Of a stretch of DNA of 64,000 bases, positions 27,464-36,047 are shown one piece after another. Source of the stretch: Turicibacter sp. (lineage in GTDB: Bacteria > Bacillota_I > Bacilli_A > MOL361 > Turicibacteraceae); NCBI GenBank assembly GCA_009780245.1, contig WRAJ01000001.1:1-64000 (forward strand), given 5' to 3'. A program made the position numbers and the translations under genes. How positions within the stretch are numbered: position 1 is the first letter of the stretch; each line of letters begins with the position of its first letter. Under the pieces are notes generated by a model, which was not told the origin of the DNA, did not search any database, and was given only the letters and a program-made list of their open reading frames with translations.

Positions 27464-27652
27464 ATGAATTTTAGAGTGAAAGAAAGAATGGTGCATTCTA
27501 AGTCTGAACATGCCAGATCGATGGCTGAGAATGCGGGAAAAGATATCAAGATTCCTCGTCGAGATACTTCTGCAAAAGGGATGATTGTCGTTGTTTTGCT
27601 TATTATTGTGATTTCGATCGTTGCTGTGATGTTACCGGTTCTTTTGCAATAG
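27464..27652 (+). CDS. small single-pass membrane protein
   Basis: 62 residues: a charged N-terminal 38 residues rich in Lys/Arg/Ser, then one C-terminal transmembrane helix (GMIVVVLLIIVISIVAVMLPVLL). It is therefore likely tail-anchored with its N-terminus inside. AAAGGA lies 8 nt before ATG, and an extended -10 promoter lies 23 nt before ATG. No family is recognised. The gene is bracketed by two copies of a terminator-promoter cassette. Confidence 0.65.
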   Translation: MNFRVKERMVHSKSEHARSMAENAGKDIKIPRRDTSAKGMIVVVLLIIVISIVAVMLPVLLQ

Positions 27653-27668
27653 ACGTTAGATGAAGGAA

Positions 27669-27741
27669 GGGATAATGGCTAAATATTTGGCGATGTCCCT
27701 TTTTTTATGTCTGCTTTTTTGCTATAATGAATAGCATAAAG
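27669..27741 (+). repeat. terminator-promoter cassette, copy B
   Basis: Copy B has hairpin GGGATAATGG ... GATGTCCC with TTTTTTT, then TGCTATAAT (27723-27728) and AGCATAAAG. By eye it is about 80% identical to copy A 286 nt upstream. It ends the small membrane gene and drives the epimerase-like gene. Confidence 0.85.
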
Positions 27742-27759
27742 ATACAAGGAAGTGACAAC

Positions 27760-28635
27760 ATGTATACAAAGAAAAATGATAAATTGGAAATTGTGGTTAA
27801 TCCTCACGGGGCGGAGTTAGTTAGTGTGAAAAAAGACGGCCAGGATCGGTTATGGGACGGGAATCCTGCGTTCTGGGGACGGACGTCACCAGTTCTGTTT
27901 CCCATTGTCGGGGCGGTTGCAGAAGGAAAATACTTTGTTGATGGGGAAGAATTTGCGATGGGGCAGCATGGATTTGCGCGCGATATGGCATTTGTGGTGT
28001 TTGAGCAGTCTCCAAATGATATTTGGCTTAAGCTTGTTTCGAATGACGAGACGCGCAAGAAGTATCCGTTTGATTTTGAGTTGCAGATTGGGTACTACCT
28101 TGAGGATGAGGATACAGTGACTGTCTATTGGGAAGTTGTGAACACGGGCGATGTGACGATGCCGTTTTCGATTGGGGCGCATCCGGCGTTTTTAGCTGGG
28201 CCGGATTTGGACGATTATTCGTTACATGTGACAGGGGCGCAGGGGATTGAGTCTTACGTGTTTGATAACGACCGTGGACTCGTTGATGTGGCGGCAGGGA
28301 AGGTGCAGATTGTCGAGGATTTGCCGTTTATACCGCTGAGTAAGGATTTGTTCGAGGCGCATCCGACGCTGATTTTGGAAGGCGAATCTGAGATAACGTT
28401 GCGTTCTTATACGCACGATCGTGAAGTGACGGTTGCGTTTGACGAGTTTCCGTATGTCGGCATTTGGGCGCCGATTAACGCAGCGGGGGAGATAGCACCG
28501 TTTGTTTGTATTGAACCCTGGTATGGCATGGCAGATACAACCCCAGAACCGGGCGAGTTGGCGGATAAGAAGGGAATCCAATTGCTGCCAGCCGGTGAGA
28601 GTTTTCAAGCCGAATATAAGATGACGTTTAAGTAG
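27760..28635 (+). CDS. aldose 1-epimerase-like protein (LacX type)
   Basis: 291 residues from ATG 27760 (AAGGAAGTG ribosome binding site; the upstream in-frame start at 27727 overlaps the -10 box). The galactose-mutarotase beta-sandwich is seen in IVVNPHGAELVSVKKDG, RTSPVLFPIVGA, MGQHGFARDM (catalytic-type His) and FSIGAHPAF (second His). Relatives of the LacX/YeaD type interconvert sugar anomers, sometimes of hexose-6-phosphates. No sugar genes are adjacent, so the substrate is open. A hairpin repeat follows. Confidence 0.85.
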   Translation: MYTKKNDKLEIVVNPHGAELVSVKKDGQDRLWDGNPAFWGRTSPVLFPIVGAVAEGKYFVDGEEFAMGQHGFARDMAFVVFEQSPNDIWLKLVSNDETRKKYPFDFELQIGYYLEDEDTVTVYWEVVNTGDVTMPFSIGAHPAFLAGPDLDDYSLHVTGAQGIESYVFDNDRGLVDVAAGKVQIVEDLPFIPLSKDLFEAHPTLILEGESEITLRSYTHDREVTVAFDEFPYVGIWAPINAAGEIAPFVCIEPWYGMADTTPEPGELADKKGIQLLPAGESFQAEYKMTFK

Positions 28636-28663
28636 TGCTCTGGGGTAAGCGTAGCGTCGGCTA

Positions 28664-28762
28664 ACTGTAAATCTTTGAAAACGGCTTACTATAGTGAATT
28701 TTTCGTATAAACAGGCTAGGAATTCACTATAAACCTTTTAAAACGAGCTGTTATAGTGAATT
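28664..28762 (+). repeat. two hairpin units, ATTCACTATA word
   Basis: Unit 2 (28721-28762) is AATTCACTATAA, 18 nt, TTATAGTGAATT. Unit 1 (about 28664-28702) has a good right arm (TATAGTGAATTTTT) and a worn left arm (ACTGTAAA). The word and unit length match the five-unit array at 58184-58472, 30 kb away. Confidence 0.85.
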
Positions 28763-28781
28763 TTTCGTAAAAGTAAGCGCA

Positions 28782-28826
28782 AAAATGACCATGAATCTCG
28801 AAAAAGAGGATCCGTGGTCATTTTCT
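28782..28826 (-). terminator. terminator of ddl-murF
   Basis: Read on the minus strand, AAAATGACCA ... TGGTCATTTTT forms a long stem with an inner CTC/GAG pairing, directly after the murF stop. Confidence 0.75.
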
Positions 28827-28837
28827 AAAACTTTCAC

Positions 28838-30199
28838 TTACTTCAACTGCTCAATCACGTCTTCCAGTGCCATCCCGCGTGACCCCTTGATCAAACAGAC
28901 ATCTCCCGCGCTAGACAGTTCTTCCAAGGCAGCAGCGAGCGCCATCTTGTCATCGAAATGCCTGGTCACCGCCACACCAGACTTAGCAGCCGTGTGCTCA
29001 GACAACGGACCGTATGTCAACAGAATATCAATCTCGTTAGGGTCGACATAAGCCCCAATCTCTTCATGGTATTGCACCGTACCCTCACCGAGCTCTAACA
29101 TATCAGCCAACACAACGATTTTGCGACCATACCCAGTTAAAGAAACCAGTAGATCCACCGTTGCACGCACCGACGTTGGGCTCGAATTATACGCATCATT
29201 AATGATCATCAAACCGTTGCGCGCCCGACAAATCTCCATGCGCATCTTTGACATTTCCACGTCCGCAAGCCCTGCCTTAATCGCCTCAAACGAGACCTCA
29301 AAATGACGCGCCACCGCAATCGCCGCCAACGTGTTCATCACATTATGCTTACCTAAAACCGACAGGTTAAACGTCAAATCGCTCTGCGGAATCGTAAAGA
29401 CCATCCCGCTCCCGTCCACATCAATTGAAGTCGGGTAATACGCATTATCAGACGCATCGCCAAACGAAACCATCTGAAACGCAGGGCGAGCCTCAGCAAT
29501 CCGCGCATCCAACAAAGGCTCATCCCCGTGATAAACAAACAAGCCATCCGCCGAGAGCCCCGACGTAATCTCAAACTTCGCAATCGAAATATTCTCCCGC
29601 GAACCCAGCTCCTCAATGTGCGCCTCCCCGATGCACGTAATCACACTCACATCCGGACGCGCCATGTCCGAGAGTAACTTAATCTGCCCAAGCCCGCGCA
29701 TCCCCATCTCCAGCACCGCAATCTCCGTATCCACCGGCGCCGCCAACAACGTAAGCGGCATCCCAAACTCACTATTCAAATTCCCCGGCGTCTTATGCAC
29801 CCGATACGTCGTCCCCAAAATACTCGCCAAAATATCCTTCGTCGACGTCTTCCCGTTACTCCCTGTAATGCCAATCACTTTCATATCCAGGTCATCTTTA
29901 TACGCGATCGCCAACAACTGCAAAGCCTGTTCCGTATTTGCAACCCTAATAACGGGCACATCTGCTGGCATCCCCGGCTGCCCCTCCTGCCAAAACATCG
30001 CGGCGGCACCTGCAAGGAAGGCCTGATTCGCATAATCATGTCCATTAGCGCGCGCCCCAATAATCGGGATATACAAATTCCCAGCAATGACAGCTCGCGA
30101 ATCAATCACAACCCCTTCAGCCGTTACATCTTCAAACTGCTCTTCCAAGCCGCTCCCATTTACCATCTGCTGTATTTCTTTTAAAGTACGTTTTATCAT
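28838..30199 (-). CDS. murF: UDP-N-acetylmuramoyl-tripeptide--D-alanyl-D-alanine ligase
   Basis: 453 residues, the normal length. It adds D-Ala-D-Ala to UDP-MurNAc-tripeptide in the cytoplasm. The Mur ligase P-loop is GITGSNGKTSTKD (~residue 110), followed by NLNSEFGMPLTLL, EMGMRGLGQI, the carbamylated-Lys region and the C-terminal INDAYNSSPTS and KGSRGMALE motifs. RBS CAGGAGTGG precedes ATG at 30199. It lies 15 nt after ddl, which makes its dipeptide substrate. GC is somewhat higher here than in the neighbouring small genes. Confidence 0.96.
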   Translation of the reverse strand: MIKRTLKEIQQMVNGSGLEEQFEDVTAEGVVIDSRAVIAGNLYIPIIGARANGHDYANQAFLAGAAAMFWQEGQPGMPADVPVIRVANTEQALQLLAIAYKDDLDMKVIGITGSNGKTSTKDILASILGTTYRVHKTPGNLNSEFGMPLTLLAAPVDTEIAVLEMGMRGLGQIKLLSDMARPDVSVITCIGEAHIEELGSRENISIAKFEITSGLSADGLFVYHGDEPLLDARIAEARPAFQMVSFGDASDNAYYPTSIDVDGSGMVFTIPQSDLTFNLSVLGKHNVMNTLAAIAVARHFEVSFEAIKAGLADVEMSKMRMEICRARNGLMIINDAYNSSPTSVRATVDLLVSLTGYGRKIVVLADMLELGEGTVQYHEEIGAYVDPNEIDILLTYGPLSEHTAAKSGVAVTRHFDDKMALAAALEELSSAGDVCLIKGSRGMALEDVIEQLK

Positions 30200-30214
30200 C
30201 TATTTCCACTCCTG

Positions 30215-31129
30215 CTAATGCTTAATATCCCAAGAAACCTCAATCATCTTCGTCAATAAATCCGTGTAGCTATGCCCTTCACCAAGCGACGCATAACTCT
30301 TCGGCACCAGGCTCTTAGGCGTCATCCCCGGTAACGTATTCGCCTCAAGGAAATACGGCACACCCTCGCGCACCAGCATGTCAATCCGTGCATAAGACTC
30401 CAGCTTTAGCTCGCGCCAAGTCGTATGCAACATCTCCTCAACCTCTTCTTTAAGCGGCGAGTCAAGATCTAACACGACGTATTCCGTGCCAACTGCCTCG
30501 TACTTCGCTTTAATGTCATAAAATTCACCCGCAGGCTTAATCGCAATGGTCGGATAAATGTCTCCATCAATCATTGGAATCGAAATTTCATCCCCGTTAA
30601 TGTAAGCCTCAATCATCACTTCGTTATCGTATTTAAATGCTTCTGCAACCGCTTCGGCAAGGTCCTCTTTTTGGCGTACCAAGTTGGTCGCGATCGACGA
30701 ACCACCTGAGTTGGGTTTCACGAAAACCGGATAGCCAATGGCAGCGACACCCTCGTAATCGATTTGATCTTTTTCAGTCACGACCAGCCAATCGGCCGTT
30801 CGCACGCCAGCAAAACGCAACAATTTCTTCGACGTATCTTTATCCATCGCCAACGCACTTGGCAACGGCCCGCAGCCCGAGTACGGAATGTCCATGGCTG
30901 ACAGGATGGACTGGACACAACCGTCCTCACCAAACTCACCGTGTAGACCAATCAAAGCAAAATCGATGCCCTGACACTTCGTAAACACATCGTCTTTTTT
31001 ATTAATTTCAATCGGAATCGCTTCAAATTTCTCTTTATCTAAATGCTTCATCATGCCGCGCGATGACATCAGTGAAATCTCGCGCTCACTAGAAATACCA
31101 CCCATTAACACACCAATTTTCTTTTTCAT
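30215..31129 (-). CDS. ddl: D-alanine--D-alanine ligase
   Basis: 304 residues of the short ATP-grasp Ddl type. It joins two D-Ala to make the dipeptide used by MurF next door. Motifs include KKIGVLMGGISSEREISL, LHGEFGEDGCVQ, YPVFVKPNSGGSS, and EANTLPGMTPKSLVPK near the C-terminus. The omega-loop segment DIKAKYEAVGTEY keeps the Tyr normally linked to D-Ala-D-Ala rather than D-Ala-D-lactate products, so vancomycin-type depsipeptide synthesis is not indicated. RBS AGGAGG lies before ATG. Confidence 0.96.
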   Translation of the reverse strand: MKKKIGVLMGGISSEREISLMSSRGMMKHLDKEKFEAIPIEINKKDDVFTKCQGIDFALIGLHGEFGEDGCVQSILSAMDIPYSGCGPLPSALAMDKDTSKKLLRFAGVRTADWLVVTEKDQIDYEGVAAIGYPVFVKPNSGGSSIATNLVRQKEDLAEAVAEAFKYDNEVMIEAYINGDEISIPMIDGDIYPTIAIKPAGEFYDIKAKYEAVGTEYVVLDLDSPLKEEVEEMLHTTWRELKLESYARIDMLVREGVPYFLEANTLPGMTPKSLVPKSYASLGEGHSYTDLLTKMIEVSWDIKH

Positions 31130-31168
31130 AACGTCATAACCTCCTGGGTGCTGAATTGGAACTTTCTT

Positions 31169-31202
31169 ATTGTATCATATTTCATTAAAAAAGTGTAACG
31201 AA
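31169..31202 (-). promoter_or_regulatory. promoter of ddl-murF
   Basis: On the minus strand an extended -10 TGATACAAT has TTACAC 18 nt upstream. That -35 lies within the 3' arm of the terminator of the preceding LysM gene, so terminator and promoter are interleaved. Confidence 0.55.
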
Positions 31203-31215
31203 TCGCTACACTTTT
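31187..31215 (-). terminator. terminator of LysM gene
   Basis: AAAAGTGTA / TACACTTTT with a 9-nt loop and TTTTTT on the minus strand, starting 5 nt after the stop codon. Confidence 0.85.
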
Positions 31216-31220
31216 CTAAA

Positions 31221-31850
31221 TTACCGGTGATGCCCACCGCCGCCATGGAAACCACCGCCGTGCCAACCGCCATGTCCACCGTGCCAACCACCGCCAAAGC
31301 CTGGTCCAAATCCGGGAATTGGGATCGGGACACCGTATCCGTACCCGTATGGCGGATAGCCGTAATAAGGATACGGTGGTGGGTAATATGGCATTGGTGG
31401 CACAATCAATCGGTGATGAGGGTGAAGAGATGAGAAGTGATGAGAACCCGGATTCCACGGGTGATGAGGCGGCGCCTCCTTGTTTAAAGCGTGTACTTGC
31501 TCATTTAAATGACTCCATGGCGTCGTGTGCTCTGGCGTGTGAGCATGATGTTGCCCAGACACCGCCGTCGCTTCACCTTGTGCTTCCGGGAACGGCTTCA
31601 TGCCGATTGGCACCGCGTGTTCGTTTAAGCTCTGTGCGTTTTCTAGATTTGGATAAAACTTTTCAATGTGCTCATTGGCTTGAGATGACTTTGCCCGTAT
31701 CACATCCGGAATCTTTAATTTAAGACCTGAAACTAGGTTCGATGTTAAATTAATGTGCGGATTAATGCCAATTAAATCTTGTTGACTAACTGAATATTGA
31801 CCAGCGACTTCCTCAATGGTTTCGCCTTGCTTCGTAATATGAATTTTCAT
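31221..31850 (-). CDS. LysM protein with His/Gly/Pro/Tyr-rich tail, SafA-like
   Basis: 209 residues and no signal peptide. An N-terminal LysM domain (MKIHITKQGETIEEVAGQYSVSQQDL... to ~residue 50) matches the start of the spore-coat morphogenetic protein SafA, which begins MKIHIVQKGDSLWKIAEKYG. The remainder is low-complexity: a Pro/Tyr-rich stretch (PYYPPPYPYYGYPPYGYG) followed by a Gly/His-rich end (GGWHGGHGGWHGGGFHGG) that could bind metals. A spore-coat role is inference and would imply a spore-forming lineage; no other sporulation gene is in the window. Confidence 0.7.
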   Translation of the reverse strand: MKIHITKQGETIEEVAGQYSVSQQDLIGINPHINLTSNLVSGLKLKIPDVIRAKSSQANEHIEKFYPNLENAQSLNEHAVPIGMKPFPEAQGEATAVSGQHHAHTPEHTTPWSHLNEQVHALNKEAPPHHPWNPGSHHFSSLHPHHRLIVPPMPYYPPPYPYYGYPPYGYGYGVPIPIPGFGPGFGGGWHGGHGGWHGGGFHGGGGHHR

Positions 31851-31891
31851 AACAGCAACCTCCTATGCGCAAACATGCTTATTATTAACAG

Positions 31892-32056
31892 TTAAGGGTA
31901 TCTCTATCAATGTCCACAAGCCATCTTTCGCCAAAAATCCGCTATCCTGCGTCAACTCCTCCTAACGTACGTCCCTGTACGCGTCGTCGTCGTTTCCTTG
32001 TCTAGCAAATTTTTGTCGGAAACCTGGCAATGTGGAATTAATAGAGATACCCTTAA
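31892..32056 (+). mobile_element. MITE-like palindromic element, copy 1
   Basis: 165 nt bounded by perfect 16-bp terminal inverted repeats TTAAGGGTATCTCTAT / ATAGAGATACCCTTAA. The two arms stay complementary, imperfectly, for about 50 nt inward. No ORF is carried. A second copy lies at 44470-44635. It sits between the divergent LysM and GH1 genes. Confidence 0.85.
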
Positions 32057-32201
32057 GGGTATGCGATGGCAATCTGAAATATGATCATCACTTCACCGTT
32101 TTTTGCATGGAAATTTGTTTTTAATTAGTCAGATACCGTGTACTTTTTTGAATAAAAGCGCTATAATGAACCTAATGAAAATAAGAGGAGTGAAATTTAA
32201 T

Positions 32202-33608
32202 ATGTCGAAAACAACCTATCAATTTCCAACAGGTTTTTTATGGGGAAGCGCGTCATCAGGTCCGCAAACAGAGGGTGGTGCAGACGAGGGCGGCCGTAAG
32301 CCGTCGATTTGGGATCATTGGTATTCACTAGAACCGAGCAGGTTCCACAACGAAGTAGGACCAACCAATACGTCGAACTTTTATCATCAATACAAAGAAG
32401 ACATCGCTTTAATGAAAGAAACGGGACACAATTCATTTAGAACGTCGATTCAGTGGTCGCGCTTAATCCCAGACGGCATTGGCGAAGTGAACGAAGAAGC
32501 GGTTGAGTTTTATAACCGTGTCATCGATGAGCTCATCGCGAATGGCATTGAGCCGTTTATGAATCTGTTCCATTTTGATATGCCGATGGCCATGCAAGAA
32601 ATGGGCGGTTGGGAAAATCGTGAAGTCGTCGATGCGTTTGCAAGTTTTGCGACCGCGTGTTTTGAGCTGTTCGGCGATCGCGTGAAGCATTGGATCACAT
32701 TTAACGAACCGATTGTCCCGGTTGAAGGCGGGTACATGTATGACTTCCATTACCCGAACATCGTCGATTTCAAACGCGCCGCACAAGTTGCCCATCACAC
32801 GATTGTGGCCCATGCGTTAGCGGTGAAATCGTATAAGTCTTTAGATTTAGGTGGTAAGATTGGTACGGTATTAAACTTGACCCCGTTCTACCCGCGAAGC
32901 AAAGACAATGCGGCGGATGTTAGAGCGGCTCACGTAGCGGATCTATTTTTTACTCGCAGTTTTTTGGACCCGATGCTCAAGGGTGAGTATCCGAAAGAAC
33001 TGGTTGTAATCATGCGCGAATACGATGTATTGCCTGCTGATGTCCGTGATGAGGATTTGGCAACGATCAAAGAGAACATCATTGATTTTATCGGGCTGAA
33101 CTATTATCAACCGCGTCGTGTGAAGTTAAAAGAACACGCGGTTCATCCAGATGCCCCGTTTATGCCGAATCATTTATTTGATAACTACGAAATGCCAGGG
33201 CGAAAGATGAACGTGCATCGCGGGTGGGAAATTTGCGAAGCGGCGATCTATGACATGGCGATGGATATTTATCATCACTACGGAAACATCCCGTTTTACA
33301 TTGCTGAGAATGGTATGGGAGTCGAAGGCGAAGAGAAGTTTAAAAACGAAGCGGGCAACATCGAAGACGATTACCGCATCGCCTTTATTAAGGGTCACTT
33401 AAAGCACCTCCATCGTGCAATCGAAGAAGGAGCCAATTGCTTCGGCTACCACCTATGGACGTTCGCCGACAACTGGTCGTGGATGAACGCTTATAAGAAC
33501 CGCTACGGCTTAGTCGAGGTGGACATCAACGACGGCTTCAAGCGTCGCGTAAAAAAATCAGGCCGCTGGTACAAGGAATTGTCGGACAATAACGGGTTTA
33601 GTGAATAA
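32202..33608 (+). CDS. GH1 family beta-glycosidase
   Basis: 468 residues from ATG 32202 (AGAGGAG site 10 nt upstream; the earlier in-frame start at 32103 precedes the -10 box TATAAT at 32162 and is not used). GH1 retaining glycosidase: N-terminal FPTGFLWGSASSGPQTEGG, acid/base E169 in TFNEP, nucleophile E369 in IAENG. No signal peptide, so it acts on imported beta-glucosides. In the region where 6-phospho-glucosidases have Ser and Lys for phosphate, this one reads SWMNAYKNRYG with Met and Asn, which favours an unphosphorylated substrate. Confidence 0.92.
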   Translation: MSKTTYQFPTGFLWGSASSGPQTEGGADEGGRKPSIWDHWYSLEPSRFHNEVGPTNTSNFYHQYKEDIALMKETGHNSFRTSIQWSRLIPDGIGEVNEEAVEFYNRVIDELIANGIEPFMNLFHFDMPMAMQEMGGWENREVVDAFASFATACFELFGDRVKHWITFNEPIVPVEGGYMYDFHYPNIVDFKRAAQVAHHTIVAHALAVKSYKSLDLGGKIGTVLNLTPFYPRSKDNAADVRAAHVADLFFTRSFLDPMLKGEYPKELVVIMREYDVLPADVRDEDLATIKENIIDFIGLNYYQPRRVKLKEHAVHPDAPFMPNHLFDNYEMPGRKMNVHRGWEICEAAIYDMAMDIYHHYGNIPFYIAENGMGVEGEEKFKNEAGNIEDDYRIAFIKGHLKHLHRAIEEGANCFGYHLWTFADNWSWMNAYKNRYGLVEVDINDGFKRRVKKSGRWYKELSDNNGFSE

Positions 33609-33615
33609 GATGTGA

Positions 33616-33644
33616 AGAGCGAGTCTATGATGGCTCGTTTTTTT
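33616..33644 (+). terminator. terminator of GH1 gene
   Basis: Short GAGC/GCTC stem followed by TTTTTTT. Confidence 0.55.
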
Positions 33645-33713
33645 ATGGCGCCGATTTCAAAGATCATTAGAAAAACCAACGAATTATTTCCAATTTATTG
33701 GCTTTTAGTGCCA

Positions 33714-34421
33714 TTATTCATTTTGATTGACGTCATCATCCTCTAGAATTTGTATCAAGTCTTCGATTGTTAATACTAAATCATTTTCTGGATTAACACT
33801 TTCTAAAGATTCGTGAACATCAATATTTGCAAGTTCTTCGGCCTCAATACTCGCAATCCCTTCGCTTGCACTTATCGACGCAAAGTGATAGGCTCCTTGA
33901 TAAGGATTTAATAGGACTGCGGGGAAGTTTTCAATATAAGATGCTCGTAAAAATAAAACTAGATCATCTCCTACTGCTAAGGAAACCTCATCTGTATTGA
34001 TTACCCTTAAACTATCCGTTTCACCTCCCATTTGTCGTACTTCTAAAATATCTCCTACTGTGGCATCACCTTGAAATACTTCTAGTACTCTAATTCGATA
34101 TATTGTGTATAAATTATAAGGATCAATTTCTGATGGAGGAGGTGCTAACCACGTGTTAAGCCATTCTACTCTTTCATCTAATACTTCTACACGCACAACA
34201 TCAGTTGCATAGGAAGCTAAATGAGTAATGCTATCATAATGAGGGTAGTCTGCCATTATCCAGACCGTCTCTACTTCGTCTAAATCATTGTCAGCATTCG
34301 TTACTTGAGCTACAAAGTTGTTTTCAGCGTTATTTGATAAAGCTTGGCTTCCGCAAGCTGACAACCCCAGCAGTGTAGTGATGATTGCTGTTGTTAAGAA
34401 AATCTTTTTCATATTTTTCAC
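33714..34421 (-). CDS. acidic lipoprotein of unknown function
   Basis: 235 residues. The signal peptide ends in lipobox GLSACG (Cys23), so it is surface-anchored. The central part (about residues 75-175) reads like a small beta-rich domain: ATDVVRVEVLDERVEW, YRIRVLEVFQGDATVGDILEVRQMGG, DDLVLFLRASY. That pattern occurs in uncharacterised Bacillota lipoproteins. The C-terminus is Asp/Glu-rich. It starts 5 nt after the upstream protease gene and is clearly its operon partner, so a role in controlling or binding that protease is possible. Confidence 0.7.
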   Translation of the reverse strand: MKNMKKIFLTTAIITTLLGLSACGSQALSNNAENNFVAQVTNADNDLDEVETVWIMADYPHYDSITHLASYATDVVRVEVLDERVEWLNTWLAPPPSEIDPYNLYTIYRIRVLEVFQGDATVGDILEVRQMGGETDSLRVINTDEVSLAVGDDLVLFLRASYIENFPAVLLNPYQGAYHFASISASEGIASIEAEELANIDVHESLESVNPENDLVLTIEDLIQILEDDDVNQNE

Positions 34422-34426
34422 ACTCC

Positions 34427-35659
34427 TTAACGATATAGAATATTCACACTTTCAAGGTCAAAGTGTGTAGGTCCTACTACTATGTTTCTATTTCTTGCAC
34501 TGTTCATTAAACTTCCATTACCAGGAGCTGCTGGAGGATTATCGATCAATCCTACAGCATGGCCGAGCTCATGGGCGAAAACACTTTCGATGTAGTTAAC
34601 GCGATTATTTATTGTGCGTGAGTTCATTGTAATCACGAATTGAGACATTGTAGGTCCTACTACTCCGCCACCTGCATACCAAAATACAATTCTCCCGAAA
34701 TATGCACCATCACTGGTTACTACAGAAGCGGTATTGTTTGAGTTACTATTTTCATTAAATGTAACAGGGACATTGCTGTTATTCCAACTATTTCGCCCTC
34801 TTCTCATAGCCGTTAGCCATGTGGCATCACCATTAGTAAATCTAAACGTGATGTTTGTGTGTGGGAGTGTTGGTGGTGTCCAAGTACTTAAGTGACGACT
34901 TGGATCAGACCATCGCGCATGATAAGTAACATTTGAGTTTGGAACAATTGTATTTGCTGCTACTCTGTTTCCACCAGTTACGTTTGCTGTTGTGAACCAA
35001 CCAATAAAATGACGACCTTGTCTAGTTGGCGTAGGCAAGGTTCCAATAGAAGTTCCTGGTGCTCTATTTTGAGTTCCTGGATTAACGCTTCCACCATTCG
35101 CATTCCATGTGATTCGTACTGTTGCAGGTACCCATCGGGCATGTAATTCTATATGTCCAGATCCTGGTGCTACTGTTGTGGTATGATTCACGCGTGTTCC
35201 ACCTACTGCGGCAGTATACCACCCTGAAAATGTAAAGCCTTCTCTTATCGGTGCTAGACGTGCTGGTCCTGTTGTGCCAATACCGGCGAGTAGATCCCGA
35301 TTATTTGTGTTCATTACTTGACGATAATTTGTTGATGATGAGTTCATTGAACGCCATATTGTACCGCCTTGGGCAATCATTCCAGAAGAAGCTGGCCACG
35401 TTCCGCCTTGTGGATTGAACCATACATTCCGTGCTACAACTACAGTATTACGACTGTCACCAACAACTGGTCTGTCAGATGAAAATGATTCCATTTGTGA
35501 GTTATCTTCTATCTCAGAAATTTCCGAAGTGGAGATAAAATCAATATCATCAACAGTTGGTTCTTCTAAACCATTCGCTGACACTGAAAATGGCATTGCA
35601 ATCATCACTGCCATCATCAAAGAAAGCGGCAACAGGATTTTAAAAAACTTTTTCATCAT
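34427..35659 (-). CDS. secreted metzincin-type metalloprotease with InlB B-repeats
   Basis: 410 residues. Signal peptide (residues ~1-29, ending FSVSANG), then two Listeria/Bacteroides InlB B-repeats (NPQGGTWP...SGWYT...LHARW; ITWNANGGSV...IGWFTT...YHARW), then a C-terminal zinc protease domain. The zinc motif is HELGHAVGLID (HExxHxxGxxD), followed by LMNS as the Met-turn, which is the matrixin (M10-like) arrangement. The order of repeats before protease is unusual. It probably attacks host or environmental protein at the cell surface. It is followed at once by a lipoprotein gene. Confidence 0.85.
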   Translation of the reverse strand: MMKKFFKILLPLSLMMAVMIAMPFSVSANGLEEPTVDDIDFISTSEISEIEDNSQMESFSSDRPVVGDSRNTVVVARNVWFNPQGGTWPASSGMIAQGGTIWRSMNSSSTNYRQVMNTNNRDLLAGIGTTGPARLAPIREGFTFSGWYTAAVGGTRVNHTTTVAPGSGHIELHARWVPATVRITWNANGGSVNPGTQNRAPGTSIGTLPTPTRQGRHFIGWFTTANVTGGNRVAANTIVPNSNVTYHARWSDPSRHLSTWTPPTLPHTNITFRFTNGDATWLTAMRRGRNSWNNSNVPVTFNENSNSNNTASVVTSDGAYFGRIVFWYAGGGVVGPTMSQFVITMNSRTINNRVNYIESVFAHELGHAVGLIDNPPAAPGNGSLMNSARNRNIVVGPTHFDLESVNILYR

Positions 35660-36047
35660 AATAAATTTCCTCCTTTTACCCTTTTATGTTTTTGAATAAA
35701 CCACTCTAGCTCGCGACACTAAAGCTGTATTCTAGATATACTTGCGCATGTATGATACCTAGGGCGATCTTGCCCAATATTCGATGTTCTTCATGTCAAA
35801 TCAATCCTTTCATTTTAGTTTACAATGTTCTCGTCTCGTTGAGTTTGGATATTATCCATTCATAACTCTCATTACTAAAACGCATTAAACCATAAAAAAA
35901 TCCTGAAAACAATGTTTTCAGAATTAACTACCCTTTTTTCGGAATTAGCTCATTCACAGTTATTTATCACATTAAAACAAAAACTCCCCTAAATATCATT
36001 TTGTTGTTTCTTTTTTTCACTAAAAATTAAAATGAGTGTATTAAGGT
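35660..36047. other. gene-free stretch with a hairpin
   Basis: 388 nt between the divergent protease and nuclease genes. A perfect hairpin CTGAAAAC AAT GTTTTCAG (35903-35921) followed by TTTTTTT on the minus strand looks like an intrinsic terminator, although no minus-strand gene ends there. A second small palindrome GGGCGATCTTGCCC lies at about 35762-35775. I see no convincing promoter with both hexamers. Confidence 0.5.

Noticed and set aside
28785-29051. Plus-strand frame opposite the murF 3' end
   Set aside because: It overlaps the murF terminator and has no RBS; murF motifs on the minus strand are intact.
31892-32056. tRNA or rRNA fragment
   Set aside because: The element folds as one long hairpin and has no cloverleaf or conserved rRNA stretch.
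32202-33608. 6-phospho-beta-glucosidase of a PTS system
   Set aside because: The phosphate-binding Ser and Lys are replaced by Met and Asn, and no PTS genes are near.
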